64,000 bases of DNA from Azomonas agilis (GTDB lineage: Bacteria > Pseudomonadota > Gammaproteobacteria > Pseudomonadales > Pseudomonadaceae). The stretch is taken from assembly GCF_007830255.1 (NCBI RefSeq), contig NZ_VLKG01000006.1, positions 151,706 to 215,705 of the forward strand, read 5' to 3'. Shown here piece by piece: positions 48,450 through 57,214 of this stretch; the stretch's first letter is position 1; every line of letters starts with the position of its first letter. Below the pieces are notes generated by a model. The model saw nothing but the letters and a program-made list of their open reading frames with translations, was not told the DNA's origin and did not search any database. A program made the position numbers and the translations under genes.

Positions 48450-49646
48450 ATGAGTTTGTTTTCTGCTGTCGAAATGGCGCCCCGCGACCCCATTCTGGGT
48501 CTTACTGAAACCTTTAATGCCGACACTCGGCAATACAAGGTGAACCTTGGCGTTGGCGTATATTACAACGAAGAAGGCAAGATTCCGCTGCTGCGCGCCG
48601 TAGCCGAAGCGGAAAAAGCCCGCCTAGAAACCCAAGGCCCACGCGGTTATCTGCCCATTGAAGGGGTACTGACCTATGACTTGGCCGTGCAGAAGATGCT
48701 GTTCGGACAAGACTCCCCTCTGCTGGACGACGGACGAGTGGTCACGACCCAATCCTTGGGTGGTACGGGTGCTCTGAAAGTGGGTGCTGACTTTTTAAAA
48801 CGCTTGCTACCCAACTCCGTAGTAGCCATTAGCGACCCAAGCTGGGAAAACCATCGGGCCTTGTTTGAGTCCGCAGGCTTTCCGGTCAAAACCTACCGCT
48901 ATTACAACCCGCAAACCTATGATGTAGATCGTGCTGGCTTGTTGGAAGACTTACAACAGTTGCCTCCACGCTCCATTATTGTGCTGCATGCCTGCTGCCA
49001 CAACCCAACCGGCTTGGATCTGAACGCTGAAGACTGGCACCAGATCATTGAAGTCATCAAAACCTGCGGCCATGTTCCCTTTGTGGATATTGCCTATCAA
49101 GGCTTTGGCGAAGGTATTGAAGAAGATGCTCTGGCGGTGCGTCTGTTTGCCCAATCGGGATTGAGCTTTCTGGTTTCCAGCTCCTTCTCCAAGTCATTCT
49201 CCCTGTACGGCGAGCGTGTGGGTGCGCTTACACTGGTCACTCAAAATGCAGATGAGGCTCAGCGGGTACGCTCACAGATTAAGCGCGTAATTCGTACCAA
49301 CTACTCCAACCCTCCGACTCATGGGGCCACCGTAGTAGCCAATATTTTGAAAAGTCCGGAGCTACGCGTTCTGTGGGAAGAAGAACTCACCAGCATGCGC
49401 TCCCGTATCCAAAGCATGCGTTTAGCTTTAGTGCAAGCTTTAGCCAGCCGAGGCGCTAAGCAGGACTTTAGCTTTATTGCGCGCCAACGGGGCATGTTCT
49501 CCTATTCAGGCTTAACCGCCCAGCAAGTGGAGCGCTTACGGGTGGAATTTGGAGTCTACGCCATCAGCACAGGCCGTATTTGTGCGGCTGCTCTGAATCA
49601 TAAGAACTTGGATTACGTGGCCGACTCCATAGTAAAAGTGCTCTAA
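48450..49646 (+). CDS. Aromatic/aspartate aminotransferase (TyrB/AspC type)
   Basis: 398 residues. Class Ia PLP fold: YLPIEGVLTY, GTGALKVGADFL (about 108-119), HACCHNPTG (about 173-181), the PLP Lys in SSSFSKSFSLYGERVGAL (about 244-261) and a C-terminal GRICAAALN with the substrate-binding Arg. It transfers amino groups between aspartate, tyrosine or phenylalanine and 2-oxoglutarate. The specificity is not certain. It is divergent from uvrB, the same neighbour order I recall for Pseudomonas. Confidence 0.9.
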   Translation: MSLFSAVEMAPRDPILGLTETFNADTRQYKVNLGVGVYYNEEGKIPLLRAVAEAEKARLETQGPRGYLPIEGVLTYDLAVQKMLFGQDSPLLDDGRVVTTQSLGGTGALKVGADFLKRLLPNSVVAISDPSWENHRALFESAGFPVKTYRYYNPQTYDVDRAGLLEDLQQLPPRSIIVLHACCHNPTGLDLNAEDWHQIIEVIKTCGHVPFVDIAYQGFGEGIEEDALAVRLFAQSGLSFLVSSSFSKSFSLYGERVGALTLVTQNADEAQRVRSQIKRVIRTNYSNPPTHGATVVANILKSPELRVLWEEELTSMRSRIQSMRLALVQALASRGAKQDFSFIARQRGMFSYSGLTAQQVERLRVEFGVYAISTGRICAAALNHKNLDYVADSIVKVL

Positions 49647-49663
49647 ACCTTGGTTTAGGGGGC

Positions 49664-49691
49664 TTGACTTATTGTTGAAAAACAGTAGGAT
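49664..49691 (+). promoter_or_regulatory. Promoter of tRNA-Asn
   Basis: TTGACT (49664-49669), a 16-base spacer and TAGGAT (49686-49691) end 12 bases before the tRNA. Confidence 0.7.
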
Positions 49692-49702
49692 GCGCTCACT
49701 TT

Positions 49703-49778
49703 TCCGCGATAGCTCAGTCGGTAGAGCAAATGACTGTTAATCATTGGGTCCCTGGTTCGAGTCCAGGTCGCGGAGCCA
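49703..49778 (+). tRNA. tRNA-Asn (anticodon GTT)
   Basis: Full cloverleaf: acceptor TCCGCGA / TCGCGGA, D-arm AGCTCAGTCGGTAGAGC, anticodon loop CTGTTAATC, T-arm with GGTTCGAGTCC and an encoded CCA. It is 76 bases. Mobile-element remnants lie directly downstream, so this tRNA is a likely past integration site. Confidence 0.96.
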
Positions 49779-49869
49779 AGTTCAGTTTGTAAGGCTTTTG
49801 GCAGGTTACAGGATTCGTCCTATTGGATGCGCTGTACGGTTTTCCTTCCCCTAACCGGAGGAATCCGTA

Positions 49870-50738
49870 ATGTTCGCAGTAACCGTCATATCCACCAAAG
49901 GTGGCGTAGGTAAATCAACTACTTGCGCTCACCTCGGTGCGCTACTCGCCGACTCTGGCCTGCGCGTTCTGATGCTGGATCTCGAATTCAGCCCACGCTT
50001 TCTAGTTATTATCAGCTCACCCACGAAGCACCCGGTGGGGTTTATGAGCTCATCGCGCTTAACCAAACACATTCTGACCAAGTGATTTCTCAGACGGTCA
50101 TCGACCGTTTGCACGTCATTGTATCTAATGACTTTAAGGCCCAGCTCCCCCAACTACTCTTGGCCTCACCCGATGGGCGCTTTCGCTTGTCACATCTCGT
50201 GCAGCAGTTTGGCCAAGACTACGATGTCCTTCTCATGGACACCCAAGGAGCACGCGGTATTATCCTTGAAGCGGCCCTCCTCGCTTGCGATCACGCCCTA
50301 TCCCTCATCACCCCTGAGTTACTCTCAGCCCGTGAGTTCGTCCGGGGTACTTTAGGGATGCTGGATGAGCTACGCACCCTCGCCCAGTACACCCATTTGA
50401 GGGTGCCCCCTGTCTCCTTGTTAATCAACCGCCTCGACGAAACCCGCGATGCACGCAACATCACCCAAGCCCTGCGTGAAATGTTTCCAGAGACGGCTAA
50501 CGCTCACGTATCGGTCATGTCTTCCCATCTACGCCATCTGACGGCCTTCCGTCAGGCAGCCGCACTTGGCCAACCCATCCATCGATTCGAACCCGTCAAA
50601 CCCGCTGGACGAAAAAGTCCTGCGGGAGCCGATCAGATTCGGGCCGTCGCTGCAGAGCTTAATCCTGATTGGATTCCGTTCCTGCAAGCAATGACCCCGA
50701 CTGGCTCGGACAAGGGGGCGGATCATGTCGATCACTAA
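49870..50738 (+). pseudogene. parA-like (Soj) ATPase gene with a frameshift
   Basis: The first frame, from ATG 49870 behind GGAGG, has the deviant Walker A VISTKGGVGKST and LRVLMLDLE. Near 49990 the reading continues in the +2 frame with QPTLSSYYQLTHEAPGGVYELIA and LLMDTQGARG and runs to 50738. One missing base around the GAATTC at 49983-49988 explains it. The family is the Soj/ParA ATPase at the maintenance end of ICEclc/PAGI-type islands. It overlaps the dnaB-like start by 14 bp. A sequencing error at this site would restore one ORF; I cannot exclude that. Confidence 0.8.
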
Positions 50739-51123
50739 CACTGCCTCAGCCCCTAAATCAAACTTAGCAACACCGGTTCAGAACATGGGCCGTTTGCCAC
50801 CCCATTCGATTGAGGCCGAGCAATCGGTCTTGGGCGGTTTGTTGTTGGATAACCAGTGCTGGGATGAGGTATGTGAACTTATCACCGGCTCTGAGGCCTT
50901 CTATCTTTCAGAACATCGGATTTTGTTCAAAGCCATTCAAGCATTGAGCCTCAAATCTCTGCCCTTTGATGTGATTACGATTGCAGAGCAGTTGACTGAA
51001 ACCGAGCGTCAATTTCTGGATTTGGCTTATTTGGCGAGTCTGGCGCGCAATACGCCTTCGGTAGCTGTACCCTTTAAAGCTCCTGTAGTGGCTAGGCTAA
51101 TGACCGTACTTCTGGCAAGGTAA
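50725..51123 (+). pseudogene. Truncated replicative helicase DnaB (N-terminal domain only)
   Basis: 132 residues. The part PPHSIEAEQSVLGGLLLDNQCWDEV to FDVITIAEQLTETE matches the helical N-terminal domain of DnaB. The Walker A helicase domain is absent; the reading frame ends in an unrelated tail (PFKAPVVARLMTVLLAR). The parA-dnaB order is that of ICE/PAGI-type islands, in which dnaB follows soj. It is a broken copy, and I infer deletion of the downstream island. Confidence 0.8.
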
Positions 51124-51128
51124 ATCCT

Positions 51129-51272
51129 ATGCCCGCACAAACCCAATCACCCAGCCAAGAGAGTTACCTTGAGAAAATGTCGAAAATCTCAGGGGATTTG
51201 CAGCTTGGGTTGATTAACCAAGAAGAAGCTCAACAGCGTATGGCGGCTCTTCACGGGGGAGCAGCTCTATGA
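51129..51272 (+). CDS. Small phage-like protein before mor
   Basis: 47 residues, ATG 51129 to TGA 51272, sharing ATGA with the Mor start. Predicted helical (KMSKISGDLQLGLINQEEAQQRM). Mu-like phages commonly have a small ORF here, but the sequence does not identify it. Confidence 0.5.
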   Translation: MPAQTQSPSQESYLEKMSKISGDLQLGLINQEEAQQRMAALHGGAAL

Positions 51273-51682
51273 AAATGCGCTCCCAGCAAATACACCGGCG
51301 CAATACGATGATGCGTGAGCTGTCAGAGATGCTAACAGTCGTGCTCACCAAGCACGGCATAGCAGAAAAAACTGCAAACGACGAAGCCGAAGAGCTGGTG
51401 TTTCAGATTCATCGTCGCTGGGCAGGCATAACGCTCTGCATCCCAAAGAGCGATGAGGTAGCCCATAAACGGCTAAATCTACATTTGGTTGAGCGTTATG
51501 ATGGAACCAATGCTGACGTATTGGTTCGTGAGTATGGCGTAACCGAGAGCTACATTTACAAAGTAGTGCGCGCCATTTTCAAGTCGCGCACTTGCTGTTC
51601 AAACTCACGAATCCGCTGTTGTTCTGCGGTGGATGGCTTGCCAAGCTTACCGTCACCGAGTCGTTCTGTTTCATATTGCTGA
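51269..51682 (+). pseudogene. Mu-like Mor transcription activator, C-terminus replaced by IS sequence
   Basis: The first about 103 residues look like a Mor/C activator: an amphipathic N-terminal helix, then LNLHLVERYDGTNADVLVREYGVTESYIYKVVRAI with a helix-turn-helix. Beyond about 51573 the frame enters the reverse complement of an IS3 OrfA and reads nonsense (SRTCCSNSRIRCC) to a stop at 51682. Mor activates middle transcription in Mu; here no other Mu gene survives. Confidence 0.75.
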
Positions 51683-51816
51683 ACCCCGCGCCGTACAGCC
51701 GCATCGCCCAGCTTAAGATCACGGCAGACCTGACTAACGCTTATACCCTGATCCTTAACCATTTTGGCGACTTCCAACTTGAAGTCGGTATCGAAGGTTC
51801 TGTGCTTTCTACTCAC
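51556..51816 (-). pseudogene. IS3-family OrfA fragment
   Basis: From GTG 51816 with GGAG upstream: MSRKHRTFDTDFKLEVAKMVKDQGISVSQVCRDLKLGDAAV and REFEQQVRDLKM, the helix-turn-helix and leucine-zipper part of an IS3-family OrfA. It is cut at about 51573, where the mor gene begins. OrfB is missing. The IS left end should lie in 51817-51890, where TGGTCTAATATTCCC (minus strand) may be the terminal repeat. Confidence 0.8.
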
Positions 51817-51852
51817 AGAGACTCCTCAGTAGATGTAGTTTCACCTATTTAG

Positions 51853-52005
51853 GTATCCGGGAATATTAGACCATTACAATCAAAAGCCCACGGAAGGACG
51901 AACAAAATGGGGACACAGTTCAACTAACGCCAAAGGTGCTATCCATACAACAGAAAATTGCCTACCACTACATGGAGAGCTATTACCTCTCTTACAAGAA
52001 TTGGT
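51853..52005. other. Mobile-element debris between IS fragment and second parA copy
   Basis: No gene is recognised. It includes the outer part of the IS3 fragment, a GGGGACACAGTT string at 51910-51921 and a short AT-rich stretch. The 332-base stretch 51853-52184 holds this, a second parA remnant and a hairpin. Confidence 0.4.
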
Positions 52006-52131
52006 GACGAAACCCGTGATATACGCAATGTCGCCTAGACCCTGCGCGAGGTGTTCCCGGAAACAACTAATGCTCATGTATCGGTCATGTCTTCCCATCT
52101 ACGCCATCTGGCGGCCTTTCGTCTAGACTGA
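52006..52131 (+). pseudogene. Second, diverged fragment of a parA gene
   Basis: It reads DETRDIRNVA*TLREVFPETTNAHVSVMSSHLRHLAAFRLD*, a near copy of DETRDARNITQALREMFPETANAHVSVMSSHLRHLTAFRQ from the first parA (50436-50556). The alignment is without gaps but differs at many codons, and there is an in-frame stop. About 40 residues remain; the rest of that gene is gone. Confidence 0.85.
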
Positions 52132-52150
52132 AAACATCGTTCGCATATAT

Positions 52151-52167
52151 TTTGGGTTGTACCCAAA
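52151..52167 (+). repeat. Hairpin ahead of the amidotransferase gene
   Basis: TTTGGG (52151-52156) / CCCAAA (52162-52167), a perfect 6-bp stem with a 5-base loop. It ends 17 bases before the ATG at 52185. Confidence 0.4.
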
Positions 52168-52184
52168 GCTGAAAGGATAGAGCA

Positions 52185-52895
52185 ATGACTCAACACATTT
52201 GTACCGTGATTCAACACGTTCCCTTTGAGGGCTTAGGGAGTTTTGAGCCCGTGCTTAGGGAAAGAGGTTGGGATATTCAGTACCTGCAAGCAGCTACCGA
52301 TGATCTCACCTCAGGCTTTAATGCAAAGCTGTGTATTCTCCTCGGTGGGCCTATCGGCGTTTACGAGGCCAACCTTTATCCCTTTTTAGAACAGGAATTG
52401 GAGCTGGCTCGGTATCGAACCCAAAAAGGACTTCCGACTCTTGGAATTTGCCTAGGCGCACAAATCATAGCCCAAGCGGCAGGCGGCAAGGTGTATCCGG
52501 GAAAGAATGGCAAAGAAATTGGCTGGTCTGAACTTAGCTATACCCCAGAAGCCCAGACATCGCCCGTAAAACACTTGGCAACCCATGCCCCCAAAGTACT
52601 TCATTGGCACGGAGATACCTTTGACCTCCCTCCTAATGCGGTACTCCTTGGCTCAAGTCAAGCCTATCCCCATCAAATATTCGCCTTAGGGAAAACGACT
52701 TTGGCCTTCCAGTGCCATCCCGAAGCCAGAGCTAAGGATTTAGAAGTATGGTATGTGGGACATACTTTAGAAATTAGCCAAACCCCCGGACTTGATGTAG
52801 TTCAGCTTCGAAAAGATGCCTATGAATACGCTAAAGCCCTAGAAACCTCCGCTCAACAGATGCTCCATCAATGGTTAGATGAAGTGAACGAATAA
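52185..52895 (+). CDS. Class I glutamine amidotransferase, stand-alone
   Basis: 236 residues. Nucleophile Cys in LGICLGAQIIAQAAG (about 88-102), His/Glu in AFQCHPEARAKDLE (about 177-190), so the Cys-His-Glu triad is complete. It resembles the GuaA amidotransferase half but lacks the synthetase half. AGGA lies just upstream. Such proteins hydrolyse a small gamma-glutamyl substrate, or act with an unknown partner. It is the first intact gene after the tRNA-Asn debris and may be part of the mobile region. Confidence 0.88.
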   Translation: MTQHICTVIQHVPFEGLGSFEPVLRERGWDIQYLQAATDDLTSGFNAKLCILLGGPIGVYEANLYPFLEQELELARYRTQKGLPTLGICLGAQIIAQAAGGKVYPGKNGKEIGWSELSYTPEAQTSPVKHLATHAPKVLHWHGDTFDLPPNAVLLGSSQAYPHQIFALGKTTLAFQCHPEARAKDLEVWYVGHTLEISQTPGLDVVQLRKDAYEYAKALETSAQQMLHQWLDEVNE

Positions 52896-52911
52896 CTCAT
52901 CGTTGATGATT

Positions 52912-52942
52912 CTGATGCTGCCCTCATACTAGGCAGTATCAG
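52912..52942 (+). promoter_or_regulatory. 11-bp hairpin directly upstream of the protease gene
   Basis: CTGATGCTGCC (52912-52922) / GGCAGTATCAG (52932-52942) pair with one G-T wobble and a 9-base loop. It lies 18 bases before ATG 52961, close to the Shine-Dalgarno AAGGAG. No U-tract follows. It is either the terminator of the amidotransferase gene or a leader control element. Confidence 0.5.
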
Positions 52943-52960
52943 CTGATCTAAGGAGCACCT

Positions 52961-54310
52961 ATGGCTACGGAAATCAAAAATACCGGCAGCTATCCCTACT
53001 CTGCTACTACGTTACTGGTTACTACTTTTCCAAATGGCCAAATGATTTTTGGCACCGGAGCTTTAGTGGGGCGTAATGATGTTTTAACCGCCACACATAT
53101 GCTCTATGCCCCTGATTACGGTGGCTGGGCCATAGACTTGGATTTATATGCAGGTGTGGATTTCAACGGCTATCTACAACGCTTTGAAAGCATGCCACTA
53201 CTGATTTTAGAACAGGACTTCACTTGGAACGCATGGGCTTATCCTGAATCGGTTTTCGTGGATAATGATCCCGAAACCCTAACCTTCGCAGAAACCCAAT
53301 ACGATGTAGCCCTCATTGGCCTTAGTGAAGCCATTGGCGACACCCTAGGCTGGTTTAATTTATCCGCCGATTACAGCAACACCCGCTTTTGGGCCACGCA
53401 GTTGGGTTATCCTGCCGAAGGAACTGGGTTGATGAGTGGGCAGGTATGGATTGAGGCTAACTCTCAGTACTCCATATATTCGACTTATAGCTACACCAGT
53501 AGCGAATTAATGGGCTCAGGAAGCTCTGGCGGCCCTCTGTATGTGTACGACGATCAAGGCACACCCAGCATCGTCGGCGTGAAATCCTCTGCCAGCTCAT
53601 ACAGCAACCACTGGGCTGATCTAAGCCTCGTGTATGAAGATCTGCTCACAGCAATTGCTGAAAACGATTCCCTAATCTCTGGCCTAAACGCCCCTCAAAC
53701 CCACTATGGTACCGAGGGTAATGACCGTTTTATCCTTTCCAACAACGCAGCCGAAACATTTATAGGAGGATCAGGACTCGACACCTTGGTTTTCACTGAA
53801 AACTTCGATCAGTACCAGTTAGCTAAAAACGATGCGGGCTGGCAACTTACCCACAAAGCTCAAGCTCACATTTCCGCTACGCTAGATAATATTGAACGCC
53901 TTGAATTTACAAATGGCACCCTTGCTTTGGATACTGGTGCTTGGGAAGTGGCTGGCAGTGCTTATCGGCTCTATCAAGCGGCTTTCGACCGCACACCAGA
54001 TACCGAAGGCTTGAACTTCTGGATCTCAGTCATGGATCAGGGAGTCGGCTTGATGCAGATATCCCAAGCCTTCATACAAAGCCCGGAATACCAGAACCTT
54101 TACGGTGAGTCCCCCACGAAGGATGAGCTGCTCACAGCCCTTTACCAAAATGCCTTGAACCGAGCACCCGATGTAGAAGGCTATCAATACTGGATGGAGC
54201 AGATGCAGGCAGGTCTATCGACAGCGAATGTATTGGCTTATTTCTCAGAGAGCACAGAAAACCAATTACAAACACAAGCCGATACAGATTGGGGCATCTG
54301 GTTAGGTTAG
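52961..54310 (+). CDS. Trypsin-like serine protease with RTX-like segment and DUF4214-like repeats
   Basis: 449 residues, AAGGAG ahead of the ATG. N-terminal chymotrypsin-fold domain (about 10-230): His in LTATHMLYAP (near 45), Asp in YDVALIGLSEAIG (near 121) and Ser in GSGSSGGPLYVYD (near 188), a full triad. Then a GTEGNDRF/FIGGSGLDTLVF stretch like RTX calcium-binding repeats (about 247-275). The C-terminal region has two DUF4214-like repeats: YQAAFDRTPDTEGLNFWI (about 340-357) and YQNALNRAPDVEGYQYWM (about 390-410). No signal peptide, so type I secretion is likely; no ABC exporter is in the window. Architecture resembles secreted proteases of aquatic bacteria. Confidence 0.85.
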   Translation: MATEIKNTGSYPYSATTLLVTTFPNGQMIFGTGALVGRNDVLTATHMLYAPDYGGWAIDLDLYAGVDFNGYLQRFESMPLLILEQDFTWNAWAYPESVFVDNDPETLTFAETQYDVALIGLSEAIGDTLGWFNLSADYSNTRFWATQLGYPAEGTGLMSGQVWIEANSQYSIYSTYSYTSSELMGSGSSGGPLYVYDDQGTPSIVGVKSSASSYSNHWADLSLVYEDLLTAIAENDSLISGLNAPQTHYGTEGNDRFILSNNAAETFIGGSGLDTLVFTENFDQYQLAKNDAGWQLTHKAQAHISATLDNIERLEFTNGTLALDTGAWEVAGSAYRLYQAAFDRTPDTEGLNFWISVMDQGVGLMQISQAFIQSPEYQNLYGESPTKDELLTALYQNALNRAPDVEGYQYWMEQMQAGLSTANVLAYFSESTENQLQTQADTDWGIWLG

Positions 54311-54315
54311 TTGAA

Positions 54316-55221
54316 CTATTCAGCCCGTGAATGCTGAGTGCGGGCGTAATAGCCACTGAGTGTGCCGGTAGCACAACCGATTAACAATCCTGCTACATGG
54401 GCCGCATTAGCAATGGACATAGCCCCAAAGCTCAGGGTTTCAACCAAGCCACTCAAGCACACCAATAGCCAAATCAGCATCAAACCTACCACCCCTTGAG
54501 GTAATTGGTACGCCTCTGTGGGGGCCAATCGCTGATGCAACCAACAGTGCCCTAACAAGCCGTACAGCACACCCGATAAACCGCCAAAAACTCCGGGGCC
54601 ACCGTAAAAATACTGGGCTAGATTCGAAGTTAAACCAAAGAGCAGCACTAAAACGGCCAATAATATCGACCCTTGGTGTAGCTCAATACGCCGACCTAGC
54701 TCCCAAAACCACAGGCTATTCATGGCTAAATGCAAGATGCCAAAATGCACAAAAATAGGCGTGATTAAGCGCCAATATTGGCCCGTGCCGAGCATCTGCT
54801 CCAAAGTTGAAAAATAGCCATAGTCTCCTCGAATACGAAAATCTAAAAAGCTCAAATGCCGTATAGTTTCGAGATTATCCCCTAACGCGGTAAACAGAGC
54901 GACTAACGCCGTAATGCTCAAAATCACCCATGTGACCGGTACTCGGCTAAATCCCAAGCGATGACTCAAACGGCGAGTCTCTGAACCCATGTGATCTATT
55001 TGAGCTGCTGCTTCTGCCTGAACCGCCAACACATGACCCTGCGGATAACGCCGATACAAATCCTGTACCTCTGCCACCTGCTCAACCGGCACGACCAAAA
55101 CCTGATATTCACCCTCTTCGTAAATACGACAGGGAATATGTAGTTGACGCAGCAAGGCCAAAAAACCGCTCAAATCCTCAATCGTGGGGCGGCGTAGCGC
55201 TTCACACAGGGTTACATTCAT
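54316..55221 (-). CDS. glpG: Rhomboid intramembrane protease GlpG
   Basis: 301 residues. A soluble N-terminal domain (about 1-100), then six to seven hydrophobic helices. Catalytic Ser in GGLSGVLYGL (about 203-212), His in NAAHVAGLLIG (about 275-285) and HFGILHLAMNSLWFWELG with the two His and Asn of the oxyanion pocket. GlpG cuts transmembrane helices. It starts within a 4-bp ATGA overlap with the phosphoesterase gene; nadK-MPE-glpG is the order I recall in Pseudomonas. Confidence 0.93.
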   Translation of the reverse strand: MNVTLCEALRRPTIEDLSGFLALLRQLHIPCRIYEEGEYQVLVVPVEQVAEVQDLYRRYPQGHVLAVQAEAAAQIDHMGSETRRLSHRLGFSRVPVTWVILSITALVALFTALGDNLETIRHLSFLDFRIRGDYGYFSTLEQMLGTGQYWRLITPIFVHFGILHLAMNSLWFWELGRRIELHQGSILLAVLVLLFGLTSNLAQYFYGGPGVFGGLSGVLYGLLGHCWLHQRLAPTEAYQLPQGVVGLMLIWLLVCLSGLVETLSFGAMSIANAAHVAGLLIGCATGTLSGYYARTQHSRAE

Positions 55222-56186
55222 CGTTCTTTGCGCTCAACATCTACCCATACAAAATGAGCGGGATTTAACTGAGTTTCTTGATCCAGACGATAGGCCACTA
55301 ATTTTCCGCCACGCACGGCACTGTAATCCAAACACGCCAAATTCGGCTTTAGCGGCCCGGGCCGACCGCTGCACCAATAATGTCCCACGAATAAAATGGG
55401 CTCCTCAGCGCCATACAGGAACAAGCGACGACGCTGATGTTCCTCTAAGGGCACTCGGGCGGCATGTTCGGGCAAACCATCGGGCTGGAACACTACATCA
55501 CCGTAGGTTTTAGGGTGCTCCTCCCAAAATTTGGTACGAAATACAGTACGCACAAAGCCTTCTTCGCTAATCAGCGTCAGACCATTAGGCAAGGGCATAT
55601 CCGTACCGCGCAAAATACGGTTCAAAGCCATGCTTTCAAAGCTGTCCTCAAAGGCAGATTGGCGTAATAAGTCTGGAGTTAGGCGACCTTCATCAAGCTG
55701 TGGGCAAAATTGTGCCATCAGGTATTTATCCCAGCAGGCGTGTACCACTCGAAAACGCTCAGACTCCAAATACAAAGGCAGCTCCATGAACCAATCACGA
55801 AACGCACGCCATTCATTGGGATAGGGATCAAACTGCAACAAAGTCTCCCGCAGTAGCTTGGTAAAGCGCGGACTGTGTTCGCGCACAAACTGCTTACCGC
55901 TACCTGCGGGGGCCGGCGTATACCAACCTAAGGCACTAAACTCATGGTTACCCATAATGCAGTAGGCTTGATCTCGATCCACCATGTCGTGAACCAAATG
56001 CAGGGACTCTCGAATATGGGAGCCTCGATCAATGATGTCTCCCAGAAAAATAACTTGCCGCCACGGATGCCGCCAAACACCCCCTTGCTCCCGATAGCCC
56101 AAACGCTCCAACAGGAGCTTTAGGGTATCCGCACAACCGTGTATATCACCGATGAGGTCGTAGCTGCGCTCTGGGTCTAGTTGCAT
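55218..56186 (-). CDS. Calcineurin-like metallophosphoesterase
   Basis: 322 residues from ATG at 56186, which shares a base with the nadK stop (TAATG) and has GGAGG upstream. Motifs: YDLIGDIHGCADTL (about 9-22), VIFLGDIIDRGSH (about 46-58), CIMGNHEFSALG (about 75-86) and a later FVGHYWCSGRPGPL with the remaining His ligand. It resembles ApaH/Ser-Thr-phosphatase families, but the substrate is unknown. Translationally coupled with nadK and glpG. Confidence 0.88.
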   Translation of the reverse strand: MQLDPERSYDLIGDIHGCADTLKLLLERLGYREQGGVWRHPWRQVIFLGDIIDRGSHIRESLHLVHDMVDRDQAYCIMGNHEFSALGWYTPAPAGSGKQFVREHSPRFTKLLRETLLQFDPYPNEWRAFRDWFMELPLYLESERFRVVHACWDKYLMAQFCPQLDEGRLTPDLLRQSAFEDSFESMALNRILRGTDMPLPNGLTLISEEGFVRTVFRTKFWEEHPKTYGDVVFQPDGLPEHAARVPLEEHQRRRLFLYGAEEPILFVGHYWCSGRPGPLKPNLACLDYSAVRGGKLVAYRLDQETQLNPAHFVWVDVERKER

Positions 56187-57073
56187 TAATCGCCTCCAAC
56201 CAGACGGCTGCCCCACCCAAGTTTGGTGCGACATACAGTGTAATAGTTGTAATCCAATGGGTGAATCAACTGCAGTTTTTGCGCTTTTTTGCGGATGGTG
56301 ATGCTGTCACCGGGGGCACAGGTAAAGTGGTTTTGGCCATCACAGGAGATTTGCGGATAAATCTGCATATCAGGGGAGATAATAATCTTCAGCTCACTGT
56401 GCCCATTAACCACAATCGGGCGGCTAGAGAGTGTGTGCGGGTGCATCGGTACGATCACCAAGGCATCTAATTTAGGCTGCATAATCGGGCCACCCGCAGA
56501 CAGTGCATAAGCCGTAGAGCCGGTTGGAGTGGCGATAATCAGGCCATCAGATTTTTGGCTGTAGACGAATTGGCCGTCAATGTACAGCTCAAACTCAATC
56601 ATGCGTGTCGATTTACCTGGATGTAGCACCACATCGTTCAGCGCGTCGCTTTCACCAATGGCTTCATTATTGCGGCGAGCCAGTGTTTCCAACAGAAAAC
56701 GGTTTTCGACGATGTATTGTCCTGCCAAGACTTCGCTAAGGCGGGTTTCTAACTCATCAGGACTGATGTCGGTTAAAAAGCCTAGAGTACCTCGGTTAAT
56801 ACCTAACACAGGCACACGATGCCGAGCCATAGCCCGCGCCGCACCTAATAAGCTGCCATCACCACCCACCACAATCACTAAGTCGCAGGACTCCCCTAAG
56901 CTGTTTCTTGAGGAGACTTGCATCCCATGCCCAGGCATTACCTCAGCAATGGTTTCATCCAAAATGACGTGCAGGTTACGCTCCATCAGGAAGTGTTTCA
57001 GCCGACGGATGGTATCTAGCACTTGGGTACTGCCAAGACGACCGATGATGCCGATGTTGCGGAATTGCTCCAT
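56186..57073 (-). CDS. nadK: NAD kinase
   Basis: 295 residues. The ATP/NAD motif VVGGDGSLLGAARAMA (about 67-82), NRGTLGFLTDI (about 92-102), the NDVVLHPGK substrate motif and SDGLIIATPTGSTAYALSAGGPIMQP (about 173-199) are present. It phosphorylates NAD to NADP. It is the first gene of nadK-MPE-glpG. Confidence 0.96.
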   Translation of the reverse strand: MEQFRNIGIIGRLGSTQVLDTIRRLKHFLMERNLHVILDETIAEVMPGHGMQVSSRNSLGESCDLVIVVGGDGSLLGAARAMARHRVPVLGINRGTLGFLTDISPDELETRLSEVLAGQYIVENRFLLETLARRNNEAIGESDALNDVVLHPGKSTRMIEFELYIDGQFVYSQKSDGLIIATPTGSTAYALSAGGPIMQPKLDALVIVPMHPHTLSSRPIVVNGHSELKIIISPDMQIYPQISCDGQNHFTCAPGDSITIRKKAQKLQLIHPLDYNYYTVCRTKLGWGSRLVGGD

Positions 57074-57214
57074 GAGGGTATCCCGTATGGCTTAAGGGAA
57101 AGAAAGCTTAATTATGCCATCCAATTGAGTGAGCACCCTTGATACTAGCCCGCCCCAATGGACTATCGAGCTATTATGAACCTATAACCCTCACCTTGAG
57201 TCTTATCCAAAGCG

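Noticed and set aside
51880..52098. A 72-codon minus-strand ORF
   Set aside because: It runs antisense to the second parA fragment and IS debris; the peptide shows no recognisable feature.
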